A stretch of DNA of 64,000 nucleotides from Microstegium vimineum (Eukaryota > Streptophyta > Magnoliopsida > Poales > Poaceae): contig CM039140.1 of the NCBI GenBank assembly GCA_022036555.1, positions 31,071,473-31,135,472 of the forward strand. Reading direction: 5' to 3'. Below are positions 1 through 11,742 of the stretch, one piece after another; positions within the stretch are counted from its first letter, which is position 1, and the number at the start of each line of letters is the position of its first letter. The notes beneath the pieces were generated by a model. The model was not told the origin of the DNA, ran no database searches, and saw nothing but the letters and a program-made list of their open reading frames with translations. A program made the position numbers and the translations under genes.

Positions 1-1100
1 AAGGCCCTACCCCTTTACCGACCCCTGAAGAAGACAGATACACTTCGCCGTGGACCGCCGAAGCCGAGGAATCGCTCTCGTGGCTCTAGGCCTGGGGCTC
101 ACCTCGCCCAGTCTTGGTACCCCAAGCTCCGGCCGAGCCCCTCTTGCTCGATGTCGCAGCGACTACCCAGGTTGTCAGAGCGGTCATAGTGGTTCGAGAT
201 GGGAGGAGGAGGAAATCGCCTGCCGGTGCAGAGCGCTCTGTATACTTGTGAGCGAGCTGGGTCCTTTCGAGACCAGAGACGAGGTTATCCCCAAATCCAG
301 ATGCGATGTACGCGGTAGTCCTCACTCGGCGGAAGCTAAAACACGACGGCCGGGGCATACCGGTCATCGGTGGTTTTAATCTTTCCCCCTGGTAGAGATA
401 AGCCAGAACCGGGGATGGCATCGGGAGGGATCCCAAACTGTGGTCTGCCGAGCTCATGGGGGAGTCCCTTCTCCTACGCCCCCGGATGGATATCAAGTCT
501 CAGGTTACTGGCTGATTTCGTATGAGAATGGACCACAACCATCTACCCCAGCGCAGGTTCAGGAGCGAGCTATAGGATCCATGTACTTCGAACGGGCTCG
601 TGTTGAAGACGGTGAGCGGGCGCCGGCACTGCTATTCATATCACCTCCTCAGGGGGTCCATATGCGTACATCATTCCGCCTTCCACGTCCCGCATCCCAA
701 CAACAGTCGCCCGAGTACGAGGGCCCTCGTCTACGGCATGCGCATCGCCTTCGAGTCGGGGTTCGACCGCCTCGACGTGCGAGGGGACTCACTGTTTGGT
801 GATGACCAGGAGATGAAATGACCGAGCTGCCACGATCCTAAGAGGGAAGCCTACTGCAAGGAGGTCCGGAAGGCTCGAGGACAAAGTTCCTACGGTCTCG
901 CGCTCAACCACGTTTAGCCGGTCGTACAACAAAGCTTACGATGAGCTGGCCAAATCGCGTTATACTCGTGGGACGGTCCCCCCCGAATTCTCTTCTCGAG
1001 GGATCTGCTCGCAAATCCATCGACCTAGGCTGTGGGATTCCGCCCTTCCCTTCGTGCAAGGGGGGCGGACCGCCCCCCTCAGCCGATTCCCCCTCGAGCC
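1..1100 (+). pseudogene. Decayed pol fragment: RT connection and RNase H
   Basis: Translations in shifting frames read EPLLLDVAATTQVVRAVIV near 140-200 and VCRAHGG near 440, matching EPLLLYVAATTQVVSAVIV and VRRAHGG in the RT/RNase H part of copy 2 (about 48100-48440, - strand). These segments sit between RT thumb and integrase in Ty3/gypsy polyproteins and would degrade the RNA of the RNA:DNA hybrid during reverse transcription. At least six frame changes are needed to follow the homology, and in-frame stops are present. From about 820 to 1100 only weak similarity to the RNase H tail and the linker to integrase remains. No active product is expected. The left end is set by the window, not by biology. 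Confidence 0.7.
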
Positions 1101-1149
1101 GGGGGAGAGCTCTGTGAGATCGACGGGGCCGCGCGCCGGCGCCTAACCC

Positions 1150-2540
1150 TCCGACGGTTTGGCGCGCGGCCTTACTCGAGTACCTGACGCGCGAGGCGAA
1201 CTGCCCGGAAGACGCTCGGAAGCCCGTTCGAGTAGTCGACGTGCCAAAAACCTACGTCTTGTAAGGGGAAGGCGCGTTGTAGCTTTTCGACGTAGGCACG
1301 TCGGTCGTTTGTGTACTTCAACGCTGCCACACCCTCTGAGGAGGGGAGGGCATTGCTGAAGGACCTACACTCGGGGCTTGTGGCCACCACGCGCTAGGGG
1401 CGCCTGAGTAACGCTAGGTTAGGGGCCCCCCTTTTGGGGGGCGCCCCCCCCCCGCTAGGAAGTGCTTTCGACAGGGCTTCTACTGGCCGACGGCTGTCGA
1501 TGACGCCAACCAAACTCGTTGCGAGCCTTGCCTGTGGGATGCCAATTCTACGCCGCAGCGGCAAGACCAACTACCGCCCAAGCTCTTCAGATGATTACCC
1601 ATTACTTGGTCCCGTTCGAGTATGGGGGCTCGACATTGTCGGCCCCCGGAGAAGAACCAAGGGTTAGGGCACACTCATTTGCGTGGCTATCGACAAGTTC
1701 TGAAGTGGTCGAGGCTGGGGGACCCATACGCCAACTATCCAGTCGCGGCTAGCCGTGCTATTCTTCACCGACATACCACCGCTTCGGGTGGGTCACAATT
1801 CGGCATCTGATTACGGATAATGGCACGCTAGTTCACAGAACCAATAAGTTTCACTGGATTCTGTGGACGATCACACAATCAGGGGTGAACTTGGTCCGCA
1901 TTTTCTGCAACACCCCACTTTCGTAGTTGCCCACCTCGAACTATACTGGTTAGGTCCCGTTGCGCGCCTACGGTAGGTTTTACAGGGGCCTCAAGCACGG
2001 ATCTTCGACCGCGGCAACAGACATGGGAACGGAGATGGGTCGACGAGCTGCCCGCCTGTTGACTATGGATGTCTCCGAACAACACGTAGTTCGAGCCACG
2101 GGGTTCTCCCCGTTTCTTCTTGGTTTTATGGGTCTGAGGCCTCCTCCCCACTGACATCGGGTTATAGGTTCCCTCGAATGAAAGCCTACAAGATGCAATC
2201 CCAACCATGGTTGGGCCCGAGAGGACTCCCGCGACCAAAACGCAAGGAAGACCGTGAACATGGCCTCTCTTCAAGTTGGCTCAATACCAGCTGACGTTGC
2301 GACGCTACCACGCCAAGAACGTGCGCAAAAGGGACCTCAACTCTCGGCGACCTCTTCTGCGCGTCGACAAAGCAACAGGGGCGTCACAAGCTGACACCAC
2401 CCTGGGAGGGACCTTTCATCGTGGGAGAGGTGCTGAAGCCCGGCACTTTACAAACTGATGATCGGAAGGCGAGATCTTCACCAAACGCGTGGAAAACATC
2501 GAACAGTACGTCGCTTCTTTCCCTGAGGCCCCTGTGGGCC
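1150..2540 (+). pseudogene. Decayed integrase of family 1 copy 1
   Basis: Segments parallel to the integrase of copy 2 (46207-47430) occur in the same order. A zinc-finger-side segment near 1530-1600 has CQFYA. A core segment near 1625 reads WGLDIVGP, the surroundings of the first catalytic Asp in the copy 2 version MGLDMVGP. A C-terminal stretch near 2280-2460 reads YQLTLRRYHAKNVRKRDL, against YQQTLRRYHDKNVRKRD in copy 2. The protein would insert element cDNA into chromosomes. No frame stays open for more than about 80 codons, and the catalytic D,D,E set cannot be read in one frame. Homology ends near 2540, just before the tandem repeats, where the polyprotein stop lies in copy 2. Confidence 0.7.
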
Positions 2541-2629
2541 TTTTACAATTCTCGCATTATGTTACAAATTCTAGATCCATGAATAAAATGTTCTCGAAAC
2601 ACATTTCACGTTCGTTCGTAGCTCGAAGG

Positions 2630-3330
2630 TAGCCTCGACTTTGCCCGGCGAGAAGTCGAGCTCCCTCGGGGTGCTGACAGGAAGGGAACACCCCTCCTAA
2701 GTCCCCAAAAAACCCGTACGCTATTTTCGAAACTCGACTCTCCCCCTCGTTCTTTCCCTCGAGTACGCTTTCTGCTCAACTTAGTATAGGCGCCGTCGAG
2801 CTCCGAAGGTGTAAAGGTGCCATCGAGCTAGGGACCCCCTACGCCCCAGGGCTCTGTTATCCCTATGCCACCCCCTTCAGGGGATATGCGATGCGTGCGT
2901 CGACACTGTAGTTCACAAGCGTTCGATCAGGCTAAAGAAAAGCAGAGAGGCTCGAGAGGTAGAAACAACGAGACAAACCCGCACACGGATCTAAGATAGC
3001 CTCGACTCTTTGCCGATGCTCCCTCGGGGGCTTAACAGGGGTGGGCACCCCCCTCTATGTCTCCGAAAAATATCGTATCGTTTTTTCGAATAATCGACTC
3101 TCCCTCTCGTTCTTTACTCAAGTACGCTTCTCAACTATGTAAAAGGCGCCTTGAGCATCCCTAAGTTAAATGGGGTGTCGTCGAGCCGGGACTCACCTAC
3201 GCCCAGGGCTACGGTATCCCGCTTGCCACCCCCCTTCCGGGATTAAGGAGCGTTTGTTTTTGATACGTTTGTGCGTCGTTCGAACACTTAGTTTCACAAG
3301 CGTCGACTCAGGCAATAGAAAAGCAGAGGA
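2630..3330 (+). repeat. Two tandem repeat units, about 360 bp each, after pol (copy 1)
   Basis: Two diverged direct repeats run about 2630-2990 and 2990-3330. Shared landmarks are CTCGACT near the start, a TCCCTCGGGG block, CTCGTTCTTT followed by CTCGAGTACGCTT or CTCAAGTACGCTT, and TACGCCCAGGGCT. The same pair occurs in copy 2 at 45424-46110 in the opposite orientation, so it belongs to the element and predates the split of the copies. It sits between the end of integrase and the end of the antisense ORF. The hairpin seen in both copy 2 units is only partly kept in the first unit here and lost in the second. Confidence 0.7.
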
Positions 3331-3439
3331 AAAACCTCAAAAAAACAATGTTAACTGCGTGATATTGATCAAAACGCATGATCATACACAAAAAGCCCTC
3401 GAGGGATTGGCATTTGTATCAGTACAACGACCTTAACTA

Positions 3440-6400
3440 TTACATGGACCTTTTTGTCCAGATTTGGCTCGAGGCCCTGGACTAACCGTCGTACACCACC
3501 AGAGGGCTACTACAATTCGCCGTGGGATCAACCTCGGGCTCGAAGAGTTTCGCAACGGCTGGGCCTCCAGGCACCTCGGCGCGATTCCATCAACTCCTGC
3601 ACTTCGCTCGTTCTGTTCCTCGGTCAATACGGGTGGTGGCGAACCCGTCGACATCGTGGTTGAGGTCCACGTGTCGTAGAAGGAGTTGACGACCGCGAGG
3701 GCCCGCTTCTACGCCCACCACATGACAGGGTGGCTCGGACAACAGTTCTCCGTCAACCCCGGCGTCATGGAGTATTAGGCGAGCGCAGCAGGTGTCCCCT
3801 CGAGCATCCCCCTCGACCTCCGGTCTCGGCTTGACCGAGAGGTCGTTTGCAGTAGGTGTTAGGATGGCAGGCCTGCGAGCGTCGCGTTTGTTGAGATTCG
3901 CCTCGGTGCCCAGTGCAAGGAACTGGAAGATTGTCCAGGTCCTGTGGGCCGCGGGCATTTCCCTCGCAAGCTCTGCTGAAACAAACACGCAACAGTCCAA
4001 ACCCAAACTAAAAAGCTGAAAGAGAAAAGGGTTCAAGGCAGTGACCAGACTCTGCAAACACCGATACACTACCTTGGGCCTGCACATTCCAAGGTGGGTA
4101 GGCTCTGCTCGGTCTCCTCGATGCTGGGCGGAAGGTATCAAGCTCGGAGGACTGGTCATTAACCTGGGCCTCGAGGCCTCGATGGTCTTGTTTGCGTCCT
4201 CGAGGGCCGTCCTATGGTATTCGCCAACACGCCAAGGAGGTCGATCGGTGTCCGAGCCTTCTCCTCCGAGGTGGCAAAGCGTCGCGCTCGCGGGGACGGC
4301 GTTCGAGGTCTCCCAGGAGCCCTCGGATGTTTCCCTTCAGCCTGGGCGGCCTCTCCTCGGACGTTTTCGCTGGGCCTTCGAGTGGGTAGCATCCCGCTCT
4401 TGCTCGACGGTTGACGGTTCGACCGAAGGGCTCGTCGAGCTTCCCTTGCAGCCGATGACAAGGCCCCCGCCAGGTTTTCACTTCTGGAGGGCTCGTAGCC
4501 GGCCTTTCGCTTGTTGCGACCTTCGACTCGGCTTCCTTCCTGGACTGTAGCCGCCTCCGCCTTCGCGCGGGCGGGCTCTGTACTCCTCGCCTTATCCAGC
4601 GAGGCGCGGAGGGTCGAGAGTTGTCCCGTATCCGGAGAATGTACTGGGGACTTCTTTCGTGAGGACCTCACCCGCGCGACTGACTTGGATTAAAAAATGG
4701 GGATCATCAACAAACGGCAACCAGGGACAACTCAATTACATATCTAAGGTAGAACTGAACTCTACATCCATTCCCTCGCTGTATGTCCGCTGGGCGGCGA
4801 CCCTCCGCCAAGGCGCATACGTATCCGTGTGTTCGAACCAGGTCCGGTTCTCCTCGACTTGACTCCCACTTTGGAGCTTGGACTGGTCGTTCGAGCGTGA
4901 GGGAAAACCGCTCGGGGTTCTCGTGGGTCCGCCACCTCGAGAACCTCCGAGGCCCACGCCATGCTGGGGCTGGCAATCCTTCTGCTCCAATAGTCTCCCC
5001 GGTGACGCCATCGCGCTGGGCACCCCTCCTCGTATATCGAAATAGGGGCGAGGCTTCTTCCTCTGCGGCCACTCGCGGTGGACGTCGACGGCTATTGGCC
5101 AAGCCGTCTCCACCGGGAAGAAGAAGACCTCCGGCAATTAGGACGGCCTGAGCAAATAAAGAGCTCAAATATAGTAAACTACCCAGCAAGGAGAACCCAT
5201 CTTGCTTCTCGAGCGAGTCGAAGGGTGGGACTTACCTCGAGGACAGCGGCCCCCAACCATCGTAGGGGAGGCAGTGCCACGCCGGCTCGGCCCGAGGAGC
5301 TGGCGGATGAGGGAACACAGTTCTGAGGGGTCCACCTTCTCGGCCACCATCTCGTCCACCTGGGGCTGAGGGATGGACTCCATCTGGCATTGCCCGTCGG
5401 TGTGCCGGCCAGCGGGGGTTCCCTCGGCCGCGCTCGAACGGACCTCCCTCTTCGAGACCCGGCGTCGTCGAGGGGCCCTCTGGGAGCCTGGCGGTATTTA
5501 AGTCATAGGCCCCGCGCTGAGTGGAGGTCGAGCCTCCAGCGCAGGCCAGACACCTCGGGCAGCGCCCCGCGTCGGGTGAGCCGGGGCCCTCATCGCGCGG
5601 TTGCGGCGGGGTGCCTCATGTTGCTGATCTCGGGGGGGTGAGCTTGGGGGGCGGCCGGATGTTCCAGGTGGTGGCTCTAAGTGAGGTTTGGTGTATAGGG
5701 GCTGTGGTGGGCCTTTGTGGCTGTGTGGGTGTGGAAGTGGATGGGGGTCTGTGGGGGATGGGGTGTGGAGGGCGGGATGGGGGGTGGTGGCGGGGTTATG
5801 GGTTGGCCGGGCCATGCGGGCCTGCCACCTCCCACTCCTGGGCCGCGACCGCCGCGACGAAAGCTTCCGCGCTGACCTTCAGGAGCGCTGGGAGGCGACT
5901 TCTTCGACGATCCCGCACACGCGGACGCCGCGACCGTCGCCACCGGCGGCCACTGCTGGCGTGCTCGCCTCCTCGTCGGTTGAGTAGAGCTAGGGCTCCT
6001 GCGCCCCCCCCCCCGCGCGCACCTCCTGGGCCGGTGGTACCCGTTGCCTCCTCTAGGGGCAACCGATTCGAAGGGGGTGGGGCGGCGGGGGGGGACCGGC
6101 CTCGGCGGCTGCTTGGACCACGGGGCCCCGTCATTCAGCTTTTTGGCGGGGGCAGGTTTTGGGCGCGGTTTCCATGCGGCGCTTTCGACCTGGAAAAGGA
6201 AACACCAGAGTGCACAAATAATAAGCGAGGGTCCTTACCGACAAAAAGACAAAACGGGCACGCTTATTAAAATCGACTTACCCCTCGGATCCCGGGCGCT
6301 TCGGTCCCGGCAACCGTCGGGATGGTCGAGCTCTCGATGCGCCACCGCCTGGGGAAGCGGGCGGTGGTCGAGGCCGGCACTCGGCACCTTCTCCGGCAGG

Positions 6401-8160
6401 TGGCCGGCGGCCCCACCAGTCGACTTTTTGCCGGCCCCCACCTGCGCCGACGGGCCCGGCGGCCCGTGCGACTCGAACGCGGAGGCGACGGGGGGGGCTC
6501 TCTCGATCGTCCCTTCGCGGCTGGTAGCCACCTTCGCTCCCTTGCCGGTCTCCCCACCTGCGCCGGCGGGCCCGGGCACTGTGCGCTCGAGAGGCTGGCG
6601 GCGAGGGCTCGTGCGATGCGACCCCACCGACGAGGGCCGTGGCGTTGCGACCGCGTCTGCCACGGCGCGACTTCTTGCGAAGCCGGGGCGCTTCCGCCCG
6701 TGGCCCATAGTTTTTTTTTTTTTTTTCTACGGAAGGGGCCGACCTCGAGGTACGACCCCTCCTCTCCACCTTGTTGCAACGGTCCGCCTGTTCAGGTGGT
6801 CTCCCTCCGTTTTGCCTCCTCCTTCCTCCTCCTCCTGTTGCTCCAGTTTGTATCTTCCTCTTCATCGTCCTCCTACTTCACGAGGGCGACAACTCTCATC
6901 GAGGCCCAACCGCCTCTGTTGGGCCTCGCGCTGATTTCTCAGCTTCTCTCCCAGAGTCTTTCCTGGCCGTACTTCGCCTTGGCTTTGTCCGTGTCAGACT
7001 TTCTGTTCTCCCCGCGCGGGAGGCGGTTCGCCCGCCTTCGTGGCTCCGGTCCTCCTTCACGGTGGGCGTGAGTGTTTGTTGGAACAATTCCCCTGCGGAA
7101 CGTGAGACAGTTAGAGAACGAGCTAGAAAAGATGGACGGGTGCGGGGCAGCGGGACTCTAATCGGAGGAAAGGACCTTACCAGCTCAAAGAAGCCCTCGT
7201 CCGGCTTTCATGGGGATCTTCGCGCGATCTTGGGCTCGAAACCCCCCGCGGAAGATAAACGGCGGACGCTGGACCCCGACCACCCGGTCCGGGGTCAGCT
7301 CTTCCTCGGACTACAGCGGCTCCCAGATAGATCACCCCCGGACCACATCTCATGATGCGAAGGGTCGAGCCATCAGCGGTCAGCAGAACCGCGTCGGTGG
7401 TGGTACGCCGATCGCATACAATCTCCACGGTAGGCCCCCTCTCCTTATGACGCTTGAGCGGCGTCAGCAAGGCCGTTTGAGAGGTGCTTCCGCTTGTCGA
7501 CGGGACGCCGTATCTTTTCCCCAAGGTTTAGGCTCGTCGTTCGGTGTCCTCCCAGGTGTACGCCTGGGAAGCAGATTGGTCATCGTTCCTCAGGTAGATA
7601 CCACCGGTAATGCCACCCGGAGAGTGGCTCGAGGAAAGGTTCGCCGGGAAGCCAAGCGCGCGGTCCGCTTGATGAAGGATTGCTGCAGCACCAGACCCTG
7701 ATCCTTCAGGCGGTTGCCCTTTGTTGACCGATGGTGTGGAATCTATGTTGGCCTCTGAAGATGTGAAGCACAGATCCCAATGGGGATTGATCACCAGGTA
7801 GCCTTCGCACTCGCCGCGGAAGTCCGCCGCCTGGCTGTCGCTCGTTTGGGGGGTGGAGGTGCTGGCGCTCCACTTCGTAGTGGTAGAGGAGCGCGCGCAG
7901 GAAGCGGCTGGGCGGGAGGGCCCCCAGCGCCGCCCGGTGGTTGACCTTCGAACGACACCAGTACCCCTCCGGCGGGGTTGGGGTTCGGGATGCGTCCCGC
8001 GGCGGAAGCCTATCCACTCCGGCTCTCCGCCGTTGGTTAACGGGCCGGGGGGAGTCCGCTCTCCACCCAACTCCATCAGATGCGATCCGAGGATCGAGGC
8101 GGGGGCCAGGCGACGGGGCACCGTACGAAGCTGGAAGGTGGCCCTAAGGACCGACGGTTT
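3440..8160 (-). pseudogene. Antisense extra ORF, PF04195-like (copy 1), broken
   Basis: Reading right to left, a block at 7700-8020 contains EGYLVINPHWDL and YLRNDD. It is the counterpart of EGYLGIEPHWDL and YLRNDT in copy 2 and typical of the putative gypsy type transposon family (PF04195) found in grass elements. A Lys/Arg/Glu-rich, very GC-rich middle follows at about 5500-7200. The C-terminal part at 3590-4160 contains TWTIFQFLALGTEANLN and VDLNHDVDGFAT, matching DLDNLQGLLSTEVNLN and VDLNLVVDGFAT in copy 2. The function of this protein is unknown. It runs against gag-pol, as in copy 2. Frameshifts are numerous. The upstream TATA box kept in copy 2 is altered here (8337-8350). Confidence 0.7.
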
Positions 8161-8169
8161 TGCTCGGAA

Positions 8170-10040
8170 CTTGGCGGGGATGGTACGTTTCCTTTCTTTC
8201 TCCTTTCTCTCTCGCTCGCGCAGAGTTCCTGCCGCGGGACGCTAAGGCAGAGGCGGAGAGAAGAAGGCAAGGAAGCCGGAAGGCAAGGAGGCGGGGAAGG
8301 CAAGGTGCGCGAAAGGGCACAGGATCCCCTCACCCTCACTCATTTACGCGGGGGGAGGCCATCGGACGGATCCGGCAACAGGCAAAGAGGATTCTCCGCA
8401 ATTTAATTCCGCCTGTTACTTCCTTCTCGTATTACTCCTGGATATGGGTACCGTCCCATCTTCGGGCGGCTCCGCGCCCGCACTCGCTCTGTTACACTGG
8501 TTGCGCCGAACGGACACCGCCTTAAATGGCGAAGCGACCGGAAACGTCGGTTTTCGAGGGTAAGGAATCTTGAGGCAGCGAGAGCTGGCCCTCGAAGTGG
8601 GTTCGACAGTACCCTCGAGTGTCGAGGGCCAGATATGACCTCGGGTTCGGACCTCGGGTGCCCACCCCCAAAAATCTCGAGGGGATAAAGGGCCGGCTTA
8701 ACGACCGGGGCTCGATAGCCCCCCTCGAGGTGCTCGTGGCCTGACTGGGCCCTGGGTAGTCAACTGCAGTTCATCCCATGCGCCGCGAAGGGGTAAAGGT
8801 GGCCCGTCCGGGGGTTCGACAGCCTCCTCGAGGAGCTCCGAAACAGGTATGTCCCCAAGTTCAATCAACAAACACCTGCTTTTCCCCTCGGCGGTCCACA
8901 AGGTCTGACTCCTCCTGAGGGATAGCGTCGGATGACGAACATCCGTCAATCTTGAGGGAGCAAAAGGTGGCCCTGACCTTGGGTTCTCGACAGCCGCCTC
9001 GCAGTACCTGAGGTCAGGAAGGACCATGGGTTTACGGACTCCGCGTTCCTCCATCCCCAAATCTTGAGGGAGCGAAGGCTGGCTCCACGAACGGAAAGGT
9101 TCGACAGCCGTCCTAGAGTACACGAGTGTCAGGGATGTCCCGGTAGCTCGAGAACGAACTCTCGAGGCTTCCTGGTGGGACATATCCTCGAGGCATACCT
9201 AGGAACACCTAAGGATCCCTACGCTGGGAAGGCATCGAAGCCTCTACTCCGATCGTAATGGGGTTGCTCCTTGGTGGTCCACATGGTCGTGCTTAGCGTA
9301 GCCATACGGCTTGCTTAACAATTGGAGATCGCTCCGGGCCACTAGTCGTATTCCCTATCGGAACGGTGGCTCGTGTTATCACTCGGATTTCTTAACCCGT
9401 ACCGGGCACCATTTCTAATGGGGACTCATGCCGAGAATAGCTCACCGAAGACCTTCGGGCTCGTCCTAACGAGGATAGCACGATGCTCTTCATCCCACGA
9501 TCGTACGAAAGGATCCGGCGGGAAGGACGCTATGAGGTAGGGTAGGCTCTTGCCATGCGTGGGCTCGAGGGCTGCGGACTATCACGGGGCACCCTCGACG
9601 AAAGAGGTGAAAAACTCGTAACCTGGCAGTCTGAGTCGACCTCTCGGGCGGGGCGCTGCTCTAACTCCTAGGTGTGCTCGAGGGGAGCGAAGGTTGGCCC
9701 CTCGGTAGGGTTCGACAGCCGCCTTAGAAAATCATCTTTTCAGGAAATGCATGAACTCGCCCCTCGACAGGGTGCCACGCCTCCATGTATCCTGAAAGAC
9801 CCCACTACACATCGTATTTTAGCCCCCAGAGGAGTTCTTAATCACTCCTTGGTGGCCTCGGGGGGCTACCCCCGCTGGGGTGCGATCTGCGCGCAACCCC
9901 GCGGAATATCGGTTTTATCACTAACCCTGCAGGCCAAGGACATAACCTCGGGCAATCCGTACTCCCTCCAAGAAAACGCGTATCATAGCCACCAGAGGAG
10001 GTTTCTAAATCACACCTCTGGGGCCTCAGGAGGGAGCTAC
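8170..10040. repeat. Subterminal repeat-rich region of family 1 copy 1
   Basis: No convincing gene. The stretch lies between the start of the antisense ORF and the 3' LTR. Diverged direct repeats of roughly 110-170 bp can be followed by the landmarks GTTCGACAG followed by C-rich sequence, CTCGAG, and ATCTTGAGGGAG or similar (around 8640-8700, 8810-8880, 8950-9010, 9060-9130 and 9680-9740). Short blocks reading CCAGAGGAG with TTCTTAATCACTCC or TTTCTAAATCACACC at about 9820-9860 and 9990-10025 match the paired blocks at 39400 and 39560 in copy 2. The same layout in both copies shows that the array is part of the element. Confidence 0.6.
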
Positions 10041-10194
10041 TGTCTCGGGTACGAAGGTAAGGGGTACCCTAAACCCTTTCGATAAATTTAACGCTAAACA
10101 TAGCAACCATTTTTAAGCCAAGGATCAGCCACTACTCGGTGAGAAGCGGCCCATCCAATCGAGGGCCCCTCTCCACCAATCTATGACAACAAGC

Positions 10195-10690
10195 GTACGG
10201 ACGAGGGGGGCGAGCGAAACGACCCCCCCCCGACCTCTACCTCGATGACGGATGCCGAGGGGTCGAGCAAGACGACCCCCGACCTCTACCTCGATAGACG
10301 GCAGAGGGGGCTTGCGAGCGACAACCCCCGGCTCCACCTCGATGACCGGATCACGGGGGTCGACTGCGACGACCCACCCGATTTCTTCCTCGATGAGGAC
10401 GATACACGGGGGCAGATGGCGAACGACCCCCTGACTCCACCTCGATGACGGACAAGGGGTTCGATGCGATACGGACCCCCTCTCCACCTCGACGATGGAC
10501 GAGGGTGTCGAGCGATACGACCCACAGCTCCTCCTCGATGCCGGACGATTGTGGGGTCGAGTCGGCGAACGACCCCCAGCTCCACCTCGACACGGACCAA
10601 GGGGTCGATGCGAACAACCACTGCGCTTCACCGCGACGAATGGACGAGGGGTCGAACGAACGACCCCCCGACCTCTTTACCTCGACTTTC
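10195..10690 (+). repeat. LTR minisatellite, about 10 units of about 45-50 bp
   Basis: Units carry the landmarks GACGAGGGGTCGA, GCGAACGACCCCC and CTCCACCTCGAT or CTCTACCTCGAT, repeated about ten times with indels and substitutions. The LTR at 57157 has about three units (57305-57440), and the LTRs of copy 2 have about three (39118-39240 and 53600-53720). Expansion is therefore specific to copy 1. The repeats keep the CCTCGA/TCGAGG core that recurs throughout family 1. Confidence 0.75.
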
Positions 10691-11274
10691 GAACCCCCAT
10701 TGAAACCCCGGGCGAAGCCTCGTCCACCCCCTCGACCAAGGGTTCAATCAGACGACCATCGACGAGAGGCTCGGATTAAACCCAACTACTCCGGCGTGGG
10801 TAAAAACTGTGTTCTACATAACGACATGGGCGCTGCGTCATTTTCAAACCGCCAACTCCCCGTCAAGTCAACGTGCGATCTGCTGCCACTACGCGAGTAC
10901 GGACTGCAACAGTACCCTTCGGGAAGTGAACAGTGCGACCCTCGACGCGATCTTCGGGAATGCGACGGAGCCACACAGGGATCGACCCCCTCCCTCGCCG
11001 GGGGCTTCGAACCCATCCTCTTCAACAAATCGGTACGGAGGCCGTTCCCTTCCTCCCCGTCCCACTTCGGCCGTGGGACTCGTGCACCGCCTACGGGACA
11101 CTTGCACTGCGTACGGCCTTCTATTGCCGGCCCACGACCGGGGGGGGGACCGCCTGGAAGGACGGAAGGCCATGCCGCCACAGTACACGATGTCTCTCCA
11201 CTAACACTGTGTCACGGTTACGCCGCCCATACCGCTACTGTTGGACCATGTTACCCTCGGGTCTCCCCTTGGTC

Positions 11275-11282
11275 TATAAAAG
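11275..11282 (+). promoter_or_regulatory. LTR promoter TATA box (copy 1)
   Basis: TATAAAAG lies in the same position as the TATA motifs of the other family 1 LTRs (38563-38570, 53045-53052 and 58024-58031). In an LTR this would set the start of the genomic RNA about 30 bases downstream. The body of the element lies upstream of this 3' LTR, so any transcript would read out into family 2 DNA. Confidence 0.55.
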
Positions 11283-11537
11283 AGGGACGCCGGATTTTAT
11301 ATAGGTAGAGATAAAGGGACCTTTTACCGACTTCTTGGGGACTCTGAGGATGGCCGCCTACTTCATCTAGGACTCTGATGGGACTTTCGTTCCCAGGGAA
11401 CCCGAGTCCACTTCCAAAACTCCGCCACTCGATCGACCCCAGCCTCGGGTGGCCGAAATCCTTTGTAACACAGCTTGTACCCCCCATGTACGTTCATCGC
11501 TTTGGGTGCGAGATAATACAGTATCCGACCCTCGACT

Positions 11538-11742
11538 GGCAATAATTTTTCATGGGCCTGGGCAAGGGCTTTCTTCGCTTCACAAGACCCCAATTAACCT
11601 TCGTGGAAAAAGATCATCAGCTTCAATGGCAACGCATTTGGGTCTTCCGAAACACTTCGGCAACATCTTCCAATCCCTTGGAGAAGGGGCCCATTGACCA
11701 AAAAAGCTAAACCATTTACACTTTCAAAAGGGGTTGTCAACA
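11538..11742 (-). repeat. Truncated LTR of family 2 copy A
   Basis: About 205 bp equivalent to 20672-20887 of the full LTR. Shared landmarks are CAATAATT with TTCAT, AGACC followed by CAATTAACCTTCG, AAAGATCATCAGCTTC, CTTCGGCAA, and the end GTCAACA at 11736-11742. On the - strand this is the first part of a 3' LTR. The remaining 0.9 kb is missing and family 1 LTR sequence takes its place. Confidence 0.8.

Larger units (their letters stand above)
1..11538 (+). mobile_element. Ty3/gypsy element, family 1 copy 1 (5' part outside window, 3' LTR truncated)
   Basis: Order on the + strand: RNase H, integrase, two tandem repeat units, an ORF in antisense, a repeat-rich subterminal region, then an LTR beginning TGTC at 10041. 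The same order, reversed, is seen in the more complete copy at 38207-53877, which identifies this as the 3' part of a sister element. Its 5' LTR, gag, protease and most of RT lie left of the window. The extra antisense ORF between integrase and 3' LTR is a known feature of Tat-lineage Ty3/gypsy elements. Every domain is broken by many frameshifts and stops, so the copy is dead, or badly sequenced, or both. The 3' LTR stops near 11538, where family 2 LTR sequence begins. Confidence 0.85.
10041..11538 (+). repeat. Truncated 3' LTR of family 1 copy 1
   Basis: Begins TGTCTCGGGTACGAAGG, close to the TGTCGGGTACGAAGG start of the intact LTR at 57157. It follows that LTR through the tandem minisatellite, the TATAAAAG box at 11275 and a segment reading GGTGCGAGATAATAC near 11507. 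About 100-130 bp of the usual 3' end, including the terminal CCGACA, is missing. Sequence switches to a family 2 LTR at about 11538. Although truncated, it is longer than the other family 1 LTRs (about 1.5 kb against 1.19-1.23 kb) because its internal minisatellite is expanded. Confidence 0.85.

Noticed and set aside
5521..7355. Long overlapping ORFs on both strands suggesting GC-rich genes
   Set aside because: They lie opposite and within the decayed antisense ORF of copy 1. High GC removes stop codons and gives chance frames.
10195..10690. Regular repeats resembling a CRISPR array
   Set aside because: The units are degenerate throughout with no unique spacers, lie inside an LTR, and recur in the other LTRs of the same family. 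The genome is a plant.
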